DNA of 64,000 nt from Sorangium cellulosum (GCF_002950945.1 NZ_CP012673.1:10616501-10680500), one strand, 5' to 3'; numbered from the stretch's first letter, positions 48,240 to 59,557 are shown. Made by a program: numbers and translations. Notes: generated from the sequence alone by a model not told the origin.

Positions 48240-48632
48240 CGTGTTCCCCTTCCAGCGCGCGCCCCCTTGACCCCGGGGCGCGGCGCCCCCGGTGCGAGCA
48301 AGGACGGTGCCGCGGGCGGCCTCCACGGGAGACGGCGACGGGATGGCGTTCCTCCAGGTGAATGGCGGTGATCCCTGACGCGGGGATCACATCCTGCTTG
48401 GGCCGGGCACAACCGCGCTGCGCACGGAAGAGGGACAGGCGCGATGGGTCGGGTCGATTTCATCGCCAGGGCAGGCGCGCAGGAGGCCAATCGGCGTCTC
48501 GCGCTCCGTACCTGACGAAGAGTTGCCTGCGACAAAGTGCCGCATGTTCGCCGCGCGGCATCCTTGGTTATAAGTCCTGCGCCGGGAGGCCGGCAGGACC
48601 GCGCAGCGCGGCCCTTCAGAGAGAGGACGATC
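48240..48632. other. Divergent regulatory region between two lipoprotein genes
   Basis: 393 bp. An open GTG-initiated extension of the right-hand gene begins at 48537, but its translation is unlike a signal peptide, so the region is taken as non-coding. TATAAG at 48569-48574 could be a -10 for the right-hand operon, with no good -35. Confidence 0.4.
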
Positions 48633-49640
48633 ATGACGAACTCGTCGGGATCCACTTTGTTCGCGCTGGCCCTGGCCGGCTTTGCCGCCTTCACGCCGGC
48701 CTGCGGCGACGACGACGGTTCGCCCCCCGGCACCGAGACGCCCACCGGAGCCGGCGGCTCCGGCGCGGGAGGCGCAGGGGGCGCGGGCGGCGATGGGAAC
48801 GGGGGCGCGGGCGGCGATGGGGATGAGGGGGGCGCGGGCGCAGGTGGCCAGCCCGTGGACGACGAGGACAGCGACCACGACAGGGACGGCTTCACCCCAC
48901 GTGCAGGCGACTGCGACGATTTCAACAACACTGTCCACCCCGGCGCCGAGGAGCAGAACCTCGATGACGTCGACGCGGACTGCGATGGATCGGACGCGCC
49001 GGCCAAGACGCTGGTGTGGAGCGGCGACGAGGATGCCAATCTGGTGGACGCGGTGGCCCTCATGGATGCGGACGGCGACGGCCAGATCTCCCTCGCCGAG
49101 TTCTCCGCGAAGTGCGCCGAGTCCGCCATGCTGATGGGCACCGCGCGCCCCGGGGTGGTCCAGGTTCACGCGAGCTGCGCCGGCACGAACAGCTGCCGCG
49201 GCATGGTCTATCAGACATGGAACGAGATCCACGAGCACTCCTGCCGCGCCGTGAACTCCTGCGCGGGCTGGAGCTGCGTGGAGACCGCCGAGGACCAGGG
49301 CCGAGACGGACCGGCGTCGTTCCAAGCTGGGACGTGCAACCACTGCCACTCGGGCCCGGCCGGCACGTTCACCGTGCAGGTGCCGCCCGGCGAGGACGTG
49401 AGCGCCTTCCTTGCGGACTTCTGGGACCGTCGCTCGGATCTGTTCCTGCAGTCCATCATCGCGTTCGGGATCCGCGGCGTCACCGCCGAGGGCTACGCCT
49501 ACTCGAACATGCCCGGCTCCCACCACCTGCTGTCGCGCGCCGAGATGGACCGGCTCATCGCCCACCTGCGCACCCTCACGCCGGAGGGCGAGAACTTCGA
49601 GCAGCTGCCGCCGGCAGAGCCGATAGATCCCGGCCACTAG
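48633..49640 (+). CDS. Cys-rich EF-hand lipoprotein, candidate substrate of the adjacent MNIO enzyme
   Basis: 335 aa; the ATG follows AGAGAGG with a 6-base spacer. Lipobox FTPAC (C24), then a Gly/Ala-rich spacer (36-70), an Asp-rich MopE-like repeat (DGFTPRAGDCDDFNNTVHPG, DVDADCDGSD), a canonical EF-hand DADGDGQISLAE (145-156), and a Cys cluster: CAGTNSCRG (C182, C188), CRAVNSCAGWSC (C204, C210, C215) and CNHCH (C235, C238, H239), the last a possible c-type heme site. The CxxxNSC repeats resemble those in bufferin/HvfA-type proteins modified by DUF692-DUF2063 pairs. The MNIO gene begins 7 bp downstream. Substrate status is inference; a cytochrome role is the alternative. Confidence 0.72.
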   Translation: MTNSSGSTLFALALAGFAAFTPACGDDDGSPPGTETPTGAGGSGAGGAGGAGGDGNGGAGGDGDEGGAGAGGQPVDDEDSDHDRDGFTPRAGDCDDFNNTVHPGAEEQNLDDVDADCDGSDAPAKTLVWSGDEDANLVDAVALMDADGDGQISLAEFSAKCAESAMLMGTARPGVVQVHASCAGTNSCRGMVYQTWNEIHEHSCRAVNSCAGWSCVETAEDQGRDGPASFQAGTCNHCHSGPAGTFTVQVPPGEDVSAFLADFWDRRSDLFLQSIIAFGIRGVTAEGYAYSNMPGSHHLLSRAEMDRLIAHLRTLTPEGENFEQLPPAEPIDPGH

Positions 49641-49647
49641 GCCGCCG

Positions 49648-50508
49648 ATGGCTGCGCCGCAACACCCCGCCGGCGCCCGGGCGCCCGACGCGCGCGCGAT
49701 CTCGCGCGACGCGCTCGGCCTCGGCCTGCGTCCGCAGCACTATGACGAGATCGAGCGGCTCCGGCCCGAGCTGGGCTTCTTCGAGATCATCGCGGAGAAC
49801 TACCTCGGCGCATCGAAGCTCCCCCGGGAGCGGCTCCGGCGCATCGCCGAGCGCTACCCGATCGTCGCCCACGGCGTCTCCCTGAACCTGCTCGGGGAAG
49901 CCCCCCTCGACAGAGACTACCTGTCCCGGCTGAAGGACCTGATCCAGGAGCTCCGCATTCCTTACTTCACGGATCACCTCTGCTGGACGGCGTTCGAGGG
50001 CGTGACGCACCACGACCTCTTGCCTGCTCCCTATGATCCGGAGCTGATCCCCTACGCGGCCGGCCGGGCGTTCGAGGTCCAGGAGGCGCTCGGCGTGCCC
50101 TTCGGGATCGAGAACCTGTCGTCCTACGTGGCCTGGGAGCGCGACACGGTGCCGGAGTGGGTGTTCTACCGCCGCGTGGTGGAAGAGTCCGGCTGCTGGA
50201 CCATGCTGGACCTCAACAACGTGTTCGTCTCCAGCCAGAATCACGGGTTCGATCCGGGCGAGTACCTCGACAGCGTGCCTTGGCCCCGGGTCTTGCAGGT
50301 CCACCTGGCCGGCCACCAGACGTTGCCCTCGGGCCTGCGGCACGACACGCATGACCGTCCTGTAGACGACGAGGTGTGGTGTCTCTACCAGGAGGCGTGG
50401 CGCCGGGGCGGCCCTTTCCCGACGCTGCTCGAGTGGGACGCGGAGATCCCGCCCTTGCCCGTGGCCCTCTCGGAGCTCGACAAGGCGCGGCGGGTGCGGC
50501 CCACATGA
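49648..50508 (+). CDS. DUF692 multinuclear non-heme iron oxygenase (MNIO; MbnB/TglH/HvfB type)
   Basis: 286 aa, ATG 7 bp after the Cys-rich lipoprotein stop. The DUF692 TIM barrel is clear: ENYLG, HGVSLNL, DHLCW, HHDLLPAPY, ENLSSY, MLDLNNVFVSSQNHGFDP, VHLAGH, DTHDRPV and LLEWD. The His/Asp/Glu/Asn residues of these segments bind the two or three irons in family members. MNIOs modify Cys (or Asp) of peptide substrates, for example MbnB (oxazolone-thioamide) and bufferin enzymes (thiooxazole). It pairs with a DUF2063 protein through an ATGA overlap and has the lipoprotein above as its likely substrate. Confidence 0.9.
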   Translation: MAAPQHPAGARAPDARAISRDALGLGLRPQHYDEIERLRPELGFFEIIAENYLGASKLPRERLRRIAERYPIVAHGVSLNLLGEAPLDRDYLSRLKDLIQELRIPYFTDHLCWTAFEGVTHHDLLPAPYDPELIPYAAGRAFEVQEALGVPFGIENLSSYVAWERDTVPEWVFYRRVVEESGCWTMLDLNNVFVSSQNHGFDPGEYLDSVPWPRVLQVHLAGHQTLPSGLRHDTHDRPVDDEVWCLYQEAWRRGGPFPTLLEWDAEIPPLPVALSELDKARRVRPT

Positions 50509-51491
50509 GCTCGAGAGGTGGAGATCCTCCGCGCTGGCTGCGAGAGCTCCAGCGCGACTTCACCGCGGTCCTCCGCACGCCGCTCGACTCGGGCACGGGC
50601 ACCTTCCGGGAGCGCCAGGATCGGTATCCCGAGCGGCTCGTGGCGCAGCTGAAGAGCGGCCCCGGGAGCCCCGCCCCGGCGGAGCGGCTCGCGCTCTACC
50701 ACCGCCAGTACTGGATGCGGCTGTTCACCGCCCTGCAGACGGGCTTCCCCCGCGTCTCGCGGGCGGTGGGCTACTGGCACTTCAACCACCTGGCCGCGCT
50801 GCACCTCACCGCGCGCCCGCCGCGGCACGTCGACATCGACGAGGCGACCCGCGGGTTCTCCGCGCAGCTCGGCGGCGCGCTGCAGCGCCTCGACGAGGTG
50901 AAACGCGGCCGCGGACCGAGGCGCCCCGCGCGCGACGACGCGTGGTGCCGGCGGCTCGAGCTCTCCAGGGCCCCGCGCGCCATGATCCGCCAGGCGCTGC
51001 GCATGGACGAGGCAGAGCGGCACGCCTACGAGTCGCCGTTCGAGGGGATCTGGCGACCGACGCCGCCGGAGCTCGGCAGGCTGGCCGAGGGGCGGCTGCG
51101 CTTCGCGGTGTCCTGCACGCTGGCCGACGAGGACTGGGACCTCGCGCGCTTCTCGCGGCTCACGGGGGCCCACCAGGACGAAGGCGCGCCGGACGTGGTA
51201 CGTCGTCACCCATCGACGCGAACCTGGGTCTTCGCCCGGAGCGCCACCGGGACGGCCATGACCTGCGTGGATCCGCTGTTCGCCCGCCTGCTCGGGCGCT
51301 GCCGGGAGCTGCCGTTCGGGCAGGCGCTCGCGGCCGTCGAGCACGGCTGTATGGCGGCGGAAGCAGCGCAGCTGCGGGATCATCTGCAGGGCTGGATCCG
51401 GCTCGCCCTCGCGAGCGGCTGGTGGACGGGCCTCGACGACGCCGAGCCGCACGCGCAGGAGAGCCCGATCGACGGTCCGAGCCGGACGTGA
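50505..51491 (+). CDS. DUF2063 domain protein, MNIO partner (MbnC/HvfC-like)
   Basis: 328 aa, ATG in an ATGA overlap with the MNIO gene. The DUF2063 N-terminal domain is recognised by ERLALYHRQYWMRLFTALQT followed by FPRVSRAVGYWHFNHLAALH, where LYHRxYxxRLxxALxxxFP is the family signature. In MbnB/MbnC and related systems this partner presents the substrate's leader to the oxygenase. The middle is basic, and the C-terminal 100 residues (LARLLGRCRELPFGQALAAV) are less conserved. It is the last gene of the three-gene unit. Confidence 0.85.
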   Translation: MSSRGGDPPRWLRELQRDFTAVLRTPLDSGTGTFRERQDRYPERLVAQLKSGPGSPAPAERLALYHRQYWMRLFTALQTGFPRVSRAVGYWHFNHLAALHLTARPPRHVDIDEATRGFSAQLGGALQRLDEVKRGRGPRRPARDDAWCRRLELSRAPRAMIRQALRMDEAERHAYESPFEGIWRPTPPELGRLAEGRLRFAVSCTLADEDWDLARFSRLTGAHQDEGAPDVVRRHPSTRTWVFARSATGTAMTCVDPLFARLLGRCRELPFGQALAAVEHGCMAAEAAQLRDHLQGWIRLALASGWWTGLDDAEPHAQESPIDGPSRT

Positions 51492-51722
51492 GCCCCGAAA
51501 GCGCCGTTCAGAGAGACGGCGGGAGTCCATCGAAGCTGTCAACCCCGAGCCTCAATCCCCTCGCCCTCGCTCGACCAACAACCACCGTCGAAATCTTGCT
51601 CTGCATGGCAAAACTGACGCTTACTGCCTCCCAGCGGAATCGCCGACAAGCTCGCGTCTCGCTGCGCGCAAGGCGTGACATCGCCGCTCCGGATCCACTA
51701 CAAGGGGCGCCGGAGGCCAACC

Positions 51723-52349
51723 ATGTCCATCACGTTCTATTATGCCCCTCAGAGCAACGCGACGCGCATCCGCTGGACGCTCGCCGAGCTCGGCGTCCCC
51801 TGTGAGACCGTCCGGGTCGATCTGCGCGCAGGCGACCAGAAGAAGCCGGAGTTCCTGGCCCTCAACCCCAACGGCAAGGTGCCGACCCTCGTCCTCGACG
51901 GCACCCCGATCTTCGAGTCGGTGGCGATCCAGATCGCCCTCGGCGAGCGGTACGGCGTCGAGAAGGGCCTGTGGCCGGCCCCTGGCTCGCCCGAGCGCCT
52001 CACGGCCCTGAGCTGGCTCGTCTGGGGTCAGGTCAGCTTCGCCACCACCCTGTTCCGCTACATGACGAACACGAGCGATTATTTCCCGGAGGAGCAGCGC
52101 AACGCGAAGCAGGCCGAGCTCGCCCTCGGCGAGCTGCACAACCTGCTCCGCATCCTCGACGCCCGCCTCGACGGCCGTCCCTACGTCGCCGGCGAGACCT
52201 TCACCCTCGCCGACCTCGACCTCGCCGCGGTGCTCGGCTGGGGCCTCAGCTGGGCCAAGGTCGACATATCCAACCTGCCGAACGTCCAGGGCTGGCTCGG
52301 CCGCACGACGGGGCGCCCGGCCGCGAAGGCGGTGCTCGCCGAGACCTGA
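51723..52349 (+). CDS. Glutathione S-transferase family protein
   Basis: 208 aa, ATG after CGGAGG with a 6-base spacer. The N-terminal thioredoxin fold runs MSITFYYAPQSNATRIRWTL; the cis-Pro motif is GKVPTLVLDG and the following FESVAI is the G-site Glu-Ser pair. The C-terminal helical domain contains LDGRPYVAGETFTLADLDLA, the conserved N-capping box of GSTs. A catalytic Ser or Asn near residue 11 is likely. It probably conjugates or reduces electrophiles with glutathione or a similar thiol. Stand-alone, 231 bp after the MNIO unit. Confidence 0.88.
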   Translation: MSITFYYAPQSNATRIRWTLAELGVPCETVRVDLRAGDQKKPEFLALNPNGKVPTLVLDGTPIFESVAIQIALGERYGVEKGLWPAPGSPERLTALSWLVWGQVSFATTLFRYMTNTSDYFPEEQRNAKQAELALGELHNLLRILDARLDGRPYVAGETFTLADLDLAAVLGWGLSWAKVDISNLPNVQGWLGRTTGRPAAKAVLAET

Positions 52350-52437
52350 GCCCCGCGCTCGCCGTCGCGGCCCACACGCCGGAGCTCCGCCCCGGGCGCG
52401 CTTGCGCGCGCCCGACCCATGCTAGAACTCGGCCGCA

Positions 52438-54530
<2,093 letters not shown>

Positions 54531-54534
<4 letters not shown>

Positions 54535-55295
54535 CGGGGGCGGCGCGCGTCGCGCTGCGGGGCCTCGCCCGCGCCGCCGCGGTGCTGCTCGCGCTGGCCG
54601 CGGCCGCGCCGGCCTGCGACGAGAAGCGCGACGACGGCACCACGCCGGCGGCGGCCCCGGCCGAGCTGCCGCCGCTCGAGCTGCGCGACGACACGGCGAA
54701 CCTGATGCTCACGTGGATCGACGCGCAGGGCGACACCCACGTCGAGCTCCGCCCGGCCGACGTCCCCGCCGAGGGGCGCGCGCTCGTGCGCGCCATGCTG
54801 TCGGACCGGACCGAGGGCACACGCGACGTGTTCTACGTCGCGGATCTGACGCAGAAGCGCCCGGACGGCACGTACGTGGTCCGGAGCATGCTGCGGCGGG
54901 AATGGGAGGCGCTGCTGGAGAAGCGGCGCGCCGAGCACCTCGCGAAGACGGCGCCCCCGCCCGCGGCAGCGGGCCCCGCCGGCTCCGCGGGCGCCGGCGC
55001 GCCCGCGGCCCCGAGCAGCCTGAGCGGCGTGACGGTGATCATCTACGGCGCCTCATGGTGCAAGCCGTGCCACCAGGCCGCGGACTACCTGCGGGCCAAG
55101 GGCGTCGCCGCGATCGTCAAGGACATCGAGGAAGATCCGGCCGCGGCCGCGGAGATGCAGGACAAGCTCGCGAAGAGCCACCAGCGCGGGGGCAGCATCC
55201 CGATCATCGATGTCCGCGGACAGATCCTCGTCGGGTTCAGCCCGGGAGCGCTGGACAAGGCGCTCGCGCGGGCGGCGGGCGGGGTGACGCTCTGA
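54531..55295 (+). CDS. Thioredoxin/glutaredoxin-like lipoprotein
   Basis: 254 aa, GTG start coupled to the ABC-F gene. A signal peptide ends in AAAAPAC (lipobox). Residues about 50-125 are a small domain with no identity recognised, then a Pro/Ala linker, and from about 165 a redox domain with ASWCKPCHQ (C177, C180), the CxxC of thioredoxin/glutaredoxin proteins, plus the cis-Pro loop GGSIPIIDV. It probably reduces or exchanges disulfides in the periplasm. Its partner is unknown; pairing with an ABC-F gene may be accidental. Confidence 0.83.
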
Positions 55296-55509
55296 CGGCG
55301 CCGGCGGCGGGCGCAGAGGAGGTCCAGCGCGGCGGGGTGCGGAGCTGAAGCTGCGCCGTTCAGAGCGGCGGACACCGCTCGCTGGCCCGGCTCCGGGAAC
55401 CAGTGTTACAACGACATCACACGCCGCCCTCGATCGGGAAGGCGCCGGGACGGCGCCTTCCCCGCGAATCATCATGCCAAGCACAGGAAATCACAGAAAG
55501 GAATGAACT

Positions 55510-56703
55510 GTGGGTATCCAGAAGCTGAGCATCGCTGGATTCCGCTCCTTGCGTGATGTGACATGGCAGCCTGGCCGGCTGAACGTGGTCATCGGCCCCA
55601 ACGGTTCCGGCAAGTCGAACTTGCTTCGGGCGCTCGCGCTGCTCCAGAAGAGCGCGTTTGGCGAGCTGCCTCAGGAGATACTGCGATGGGGCGGCATCGC
55701 TCCCCTGCTCTGGGACGGTGCGGTGCAGGAAATCTCCTGGACGGTGAGGACGGACCCGCTCGGTCGAGGGAGGAACTCTGTAACGGAGGCGCTGACGTAC
55801 GAGCTGCGCCTCCGGCAGCTCGGGGGGACGAGCGCCTACAGGATCGAGCATGAGCAGCTGGCGAACCATCATCTCAAGGAGATCGGCCAGGAGCCCGAAC
55901 CGAAGAAGTTTCTCGAGAGGCGCCCTGGCCACGCGGTGACGTTCGACTCTCAGGAGCGCAGGCTGGCGGCGCACGAAGGGAGCGTGCTGGACGAACAGAC
56001 GCTGCTGTCGCTGACGGCAGGGCCGTTCGGGAACGCGCAGGTGCTGGGATTCCGTGACGTATTGTCGGGCTGGTCCATCTACCATGACGTGCACGTCGAT
56101 CAGCAGGCGCCGCTCAGGCAGGCAGCCGTGGCGAGGATGGATCGCCGTATCGCCACGGATGGGCAGAACCTCATCCCGGTGCTCCACACGCTCTACACGG
56201 GGAGCCGCGACTTCAAGAGGGTCGTTGATGAAGCGATGCGCGCTGCGTTCAGCGACGACTACGAGGAGCTCGTCTTCCCCCCGGCGGCGGACCAGCGCGT
56301 GCAGCTCCGCGTCCGCTGGAGGTCCCTGCGGACAGAGCAAGCGGCCGCCGATCTGTCGGACGGCACGGTCCGATTCCTCCTTCTGCTCGCGATCCTCGCC
56401 AGCCCGAGCCCCGCAGATCTCATCGCGATCGACGAGCCGGAGGTGGGCCTCCACCCGAGCATGCTGCCCATCGTGGCGGAGCTCGCCGCCGACGCCGCCG
56501 AGCGCTCCCAGGTCGTCCTGACCACGCACTCCGATCAGCTCCTGGACGCCTTCACCGCGGAGCCTCCGGTGACCACGGTGACGCGCTGGCAGGACGGCGA
56601 GACGCGCCTGTCGATCGTGGACGGGGAGGAGCTCCGCAGGTGGCTCAAGGAGTACACGCTCGGCGCGCTGTTCCGCTCGAGAGAGCTCGAGGGAATGGTA
56701 TGA
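55510..56703 (+). CDS. RecF/OLD-like AAA family ATPase
   Basis: 397 aa, GTG start with AAAGGA 8 bases upstream. The SMC-type motifs are Walker A GPNGSGKSN (29-37), signature LSDGTVRFLLLLAIL, Walker B LIAIDEPEVGLHP and the H-loop TTHSDQLLDAF. The start KLSIAGFRSLRDV is that of the AAA_15/AAA_21 group. The next gene, overlapping by ATGA, encodes a DUF4276 TOPRIM-like partner, as in AAA plus TOPRIM two-gene modules related to OLD, Gabija and PARIS anti-phage systems. With the partner broken, the module here is probably inactive or the ATPase acts alone. Confidence 0.85.
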   Translation: MGIQKLSIAGFRSLRDVTWQPGRLNVVIGPNGSGKSNLLRALALLQKSAFGELPQEILRWGGIAPLLWDGAVQEISWTVRTDPLGRGRNSVTEALTYELRLRQLGGTSAYRIEHEQLANHHLKEIGQEPEPKKFLERRPGHAVTFDSQERRLAAHEGSVLDEQTLLSLTAGPFGNAQVLGFRDVLSGWSIYHDVHVDQQAPLRQAAVARMDRRIATDGQNLIPVLHTLYTGSRDFKRVVDEAMRAAFSDDYEELVFPPAADQRVQLRVRWRSLRTEQAAADLSDGTVRFLLLLAILASPSPADLIAIDEPEVGLHPSMLPIVAELAADAAERSQVVLTTHSDQLLDAFTAEPPVTTVTRWQDGETRLSIVDGEELRRWLKEYTLGALFRSRELEGMV

Positions 56704-57061
56704 AGATCGTCCTCTTTGTCGAGGGCCATACCGAGAAGGCGTTGCCCGAGCTCCTTAAGCGATGGCTCGATCCGCGGCTCCCTCAGCCCATCGGGATCAA
56801 GATTGCTCGCTTCGAGGGCTGGCGGCGGAGGTGCGCGCCGCGCTCCCGGGCAAGTGCGCGCATCCGGAGACCGTGAACTTCGATACGCCGCCCGCGAAGC
56901 TCCTCGAGCGCCTCTATCGCGACAAGCTGAAGAGAGGATACAAGAAGGTCATCGACGGCACCAACCTGTTCCGGGCGCTGGATCCCGACGTCGCTTACGG
57001 CAAGTGCCCCTACCTGAAGCTCCTCCTGGACGACATGCTGGCCCTGGCGACCAGCGGCTGA
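56700..57061 (+). pseudogene. DUF4276 (TOPRIM-like) gene with internal deletion
   Basis: The ATG overlaps the ATPase stop (ATGA). The first 40 residues (MKIVLFVEGHTEKALPELL to IARFEGW) are a DUF4276 N-terminus with the FVEGHTE acidic motif of TOPRIM-like nucleases. The C-terminal part continues in another frame from about 56830 (EVRAALPGKCAHPETVNFDT to YLKLLLDDML), also DUF4276. Family members are around 200-230 aa; the two remaining parts total about 115 aa, so roughly 100 residues are missing and the frame is shifted. The junction falls near GGGCTGGCGGCGG (56818-56830). As given the gene cannot make a normal product. Confidence 0.75.
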
Positions 57062-57236
57062 ACGGCGGGAAGCCGCCCCGCGGTCTCCTCTGACGCGCTC
57101 GCCCGGGGCGCCACCACGCAAAGCGTCAAGTCGTCCGGGTCACATTACGGATGACATCTTGCGCGTACACGGTCATCTATTGGTCAGTCCTGCACTTTTT
57201 CGACTAGAATAGAGGGTCCCCTTCCGGGAGGGCCCC

Positions 57237-57845
57237 ATGCGCCGCGCGCCCGTTGCTGTCCCCGTCATTCTCTCTGCTGCGCTCGCCGCGTGCGAGCAGA
57301 CCGCGCCCCCCTCCGAATCGCCTGTCGAGCGGGCCGCGGCCCTGTCGCCGGCCGCGGCGGCGCCGCCGGTGCCCGCCAGCGTCGCGTGGCCTCCGGCCGC
57401 GTCGCTCGACCTGGGCGCACTCGCGGCCCTGCCGAAGATGGCGGCCCACGCCGCCGGGACGTCGCGGGTGCCGGTGCTCGTGCCGTCCCGGCGCGAGCTG
57501 CTCGCGGCGCCCGTCATCGTGGCCAAGGAGCACTGGACGTCGTTCTGGGCAAGGACGGAGGAGATCACCGTCTCCATCACGATGACCCGGCTCTCTCGCA
57601 AGGTTCCCGGCATTCCGCCGCTCCGCGGGGCCCACGTCGTGCGCGGGGAGCCCGCGTTCATCACCGCGAACGAGGGGATCTGGAGCGCCGCCTGGATCGA
57701 GAATGGCGTCTCGTATGCGCTGGACGTCGAGTGCACGTCGCCCGAGGCGCCGGCCTGTGCCTCGGACGTGCTCGTCCACGAGCTCGCCGCGGAGCTCGTT
57801 TACGTGGGCGGCGCCGGCGCCCGGGCCGCGGGAGGCAAGCCGTGA
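57237..57845 (+). CDS. Hypothetical lipoprotein
   Basis: 202 aa, ATG after GGGAGGG. A signal peptide with lipobox ALAAC (C19) is followed by an Ala/Pro-rich segment (25-60) and a beta-rich domain (about 80-190) with KEHWTSFWARTEEITVSIT, GEPAFITANEGIW and NGVSYALDVEC, ending in VHELAAELVYVGG. I recognise no family. TAGAAT at 57205-57210 may be its -10. The stop overlaps the M23 peptidase gene (GTGA), so both are made together and may act on the cell wall. Confidence 0.75.
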   Translation: MRRAPVAVPVILSAALAACEQTAPPSESPVERAAALSPAAAAPPVPASVAWPPAASLDLGALAALPKMAAHAAGTSRVPVLVPSRRELLAAPVIVAKEHWTSFWARTEEITVSITMTRLSRKVPGIPPLRGAHVVRGEPAFITANEGIWSAAWIENGVSYALDVECTSPEAPACASDVLVHELAAELVYVGGAGARAAGGKP

Positions 57846-59557
57846 TCGCGCCGCGCCCTCACCGCCGCCCCGGCCAGCTCCCCCGTGCCGGCCAGCGCCC
57901 TCGCCGCGGCCCCCTCCCCCGCGCCGCCGCGGCGGCGACGGCGGCGCTGGCCGCGACCGCCGCGCTCGTGCTCCTGCCGGGCGAGGCCGCGGCCGATCCG
58001 TTCTCGTACCACCCGGCCGGGGACCTCGTTCCCGGCTCGGGCTCTGGGCGCGACGACGCCTTCGAGTACGCGCCCGCCATGCGCTTTCCCCTCGAAGAGG
58101 GCCCCGCGTTCGCCAACTCCCAGGTCTACAGCAAAGGCGGGGGCAGCGGCCCGGCAGGGAGCCAGTGCGACGCGGACAACTACACCTATCCGTGGCGCGA
58201 CAACTACTGCGAGGCGCGCTCCTGGGCGATGCCGCTCTGCCCCTCCGGAGCGGGACACCAGGGGCAGGACATCAGGCCGCCGACCTGCGAGGCCGGGAAG
58301 TACTGGGTCGTCGCGGTCGTGGACGGCACCATCACCAGCGTCGGCGGCTACTCGGTGTACCTGACCGGCGACGACGGGACCCGTTACGACTACCTCCACA
58401 TGTCCAACGTCCAGGTCTCGCCCGGTCAGACCGTGTCGCGGGGACAGCGCATCGGGCGGGTGTCCAACGTCTTCGGGAACACGCCGACGACGATCCACCT
58501 GCACTTCAATCTTCGGCAGGCGCTGACCGGCGTCGGCTTGGTCTACGTCCCGCCTTACACGTCGCTCGTGGCCTCATACCAGGCGCTCCTCAACACGCCG
58601 CCCGAGGGGGCCCTGGAGACGGCCGACTGCAGCGGGATCCGCGGCTGGACCCGCGATCCGGACGCCGAGGGCGCGCCGGCCGGCGCGCGGCTCTTCTTCG
58701 ACGGCGCGGCGACCGACGAGGGCGCGGAGGGGTACACGTTCGCCGCGGACCGGCACCGCGACGACCTCTGCGCGCCGCTCGGCTCGTGCACCCACGGCTT
58801 CGAGGCGCCGATGCCGCTCAGCCTGCTCGGGGGCGAACACGCGGTCCATGCCTACGGCGTCGACACGCTGAGCGGCGCGGACGTCGAGCTCGAGGGGAGC
58901 CCGAAGGACCTGTCGTGCCCGCTCGTGCTGCCGGACGGCGTGCGGCGGCCGATCGGTGATGAGGCAGCGCTCGGCGCCTGGGGCTTCTCGCCGTTCTGGG
59001 ACGTCGCCAGCGCCCCGGACGCGGCGCTCGAGGCCCTGCCCGAGGGCGGCGCGTTCCCCGCGGCGCCGCGGCTCGTGCGCGGCGACGACGGCGCGCCCGA
59101 CCTCTGGCTGCTCGATGGCGACGGGCGGCGGGCCGTGCCGGATGCCGAGATCGCGGCCGCGTGGAAGCTCGATCCGGAGGCGGCCGACGCGTGGCCGGCG
59201 GGGCAGCTCGCCGCGCTGCCGCTCGGGCCGGCGCTCCCGGCGCGCCCCTTCCTGGTGCAGGGCTCCGGGCCGGCGCTCTACGTCATCGACACGCCGCCGC
59301 TGCGCGCCGAGGGCGGCGGCGGCGAAGGCGGAGAGGCCGGCGGCACCGGCGGCACCGGGGGCACCGGCGGCACGGGAGAGGAGCCGGTCCACATGGATGG
59401 CCGCATCGAGGGGCAGGTGCGCTGCGAGTGCGGCGCAGCCGGCGCGGGCGCGCCGGTCGACACCGGCGCGGGCGGCGCGGCCGGATGGCAGACTGGCTTG
59501 CTGGCCGCGGCCGCGCTCGGCGCGGCGCGGCGGCGGCGGCGGCGCGCGGTGAAGTGA
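57842..59557 (+). CDS. Secreted M23-type peptidase with MYXO-CTERM-like tail
   Basis: 571 aa, GTG start in a GTGA overlap. A basic stretch then a signal peptide (to about 51) leads to a LytM/M23 domain whose zinc ligands are GHQGQD (H139, D143) and HLHF (H219, H221), so it should cleave peptidoglycan cross-links. The next 270 residues contain repeats of DxDG and W-x-D motifs of unknown role. The tail is a Gly/Thr linker with GGTGGT repeats, then ECGAAGAGAP, a short hydrophobic helix and RRRRRR, the layout of the MYXO-CTERM surface-sorting signal. Likely anchored on the outer surface after processing by a myxosortase. Confidence 0.85.
   Translation: MIAPRPHRRPGQLPRAGQRPRRGPLPRAAAAATAALAATAALVLLPGEAAADPFSYHPAGDLVPGSGSGRDDAFEYAPAMRFPLEEGPAFANSQVYSKGGGSGPAGSQCDADNYTYPWRDNYCEARSWAMPLCPSGAGHQGQDIRPPTCEAGKYWVVAVVDGTITSVGGYSVYLTGDDGTRYDYLHMSNVQVSPGQTVSRGQRIGRVSNVFGNTPTTIHLHFNLRQALTGVGLVYVPPYTSLVASYQALLNTPPEGALETADCSGIRGWTRDPDAEGAPAGARLFFDGAATDEGAEGYTFAADRHRDDLCAPLGSCTHGFEAPMPLSLLGGEHAVHAYGVDTLSGADVELEGSPKDLSCPLVLPDGVRRPIGDEAALGAWGFSPFWDVASAPDAALEALPEGGAFPAAPRLVRGDDGAPDLWLLDGDGRRAVPDAEIAAAWKLDPEAADAWPAGQLAALPLGPALPARPFLVQGSGPALYVIDTPPLRAEGGGGEGGEAGGTGGTGGTGGTGEEPVHMDGRIEGQVRCECGAAGAGAPVDTGAGGAAGWQTGLLAAAALGAARRRRRRAVK

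Noticed and set aside
45703..48371. Long plus-strand frames opposite the DUF3160 gene
   Set aside because: Translations are Arg/Glu/Gly-rich with no motif; the minus strand has a lipobox and family match.
49335..49349. Definite c-type cytochrome call for the Cys-rich lipoprotein from CNHCH
   Set aside because: A single CxxCH can be a heme site, but no distal Met-containing cytochrome fold is visible, and the motif is within a cluster of Cys next to an MNIO gene. Kept only as an alternative.
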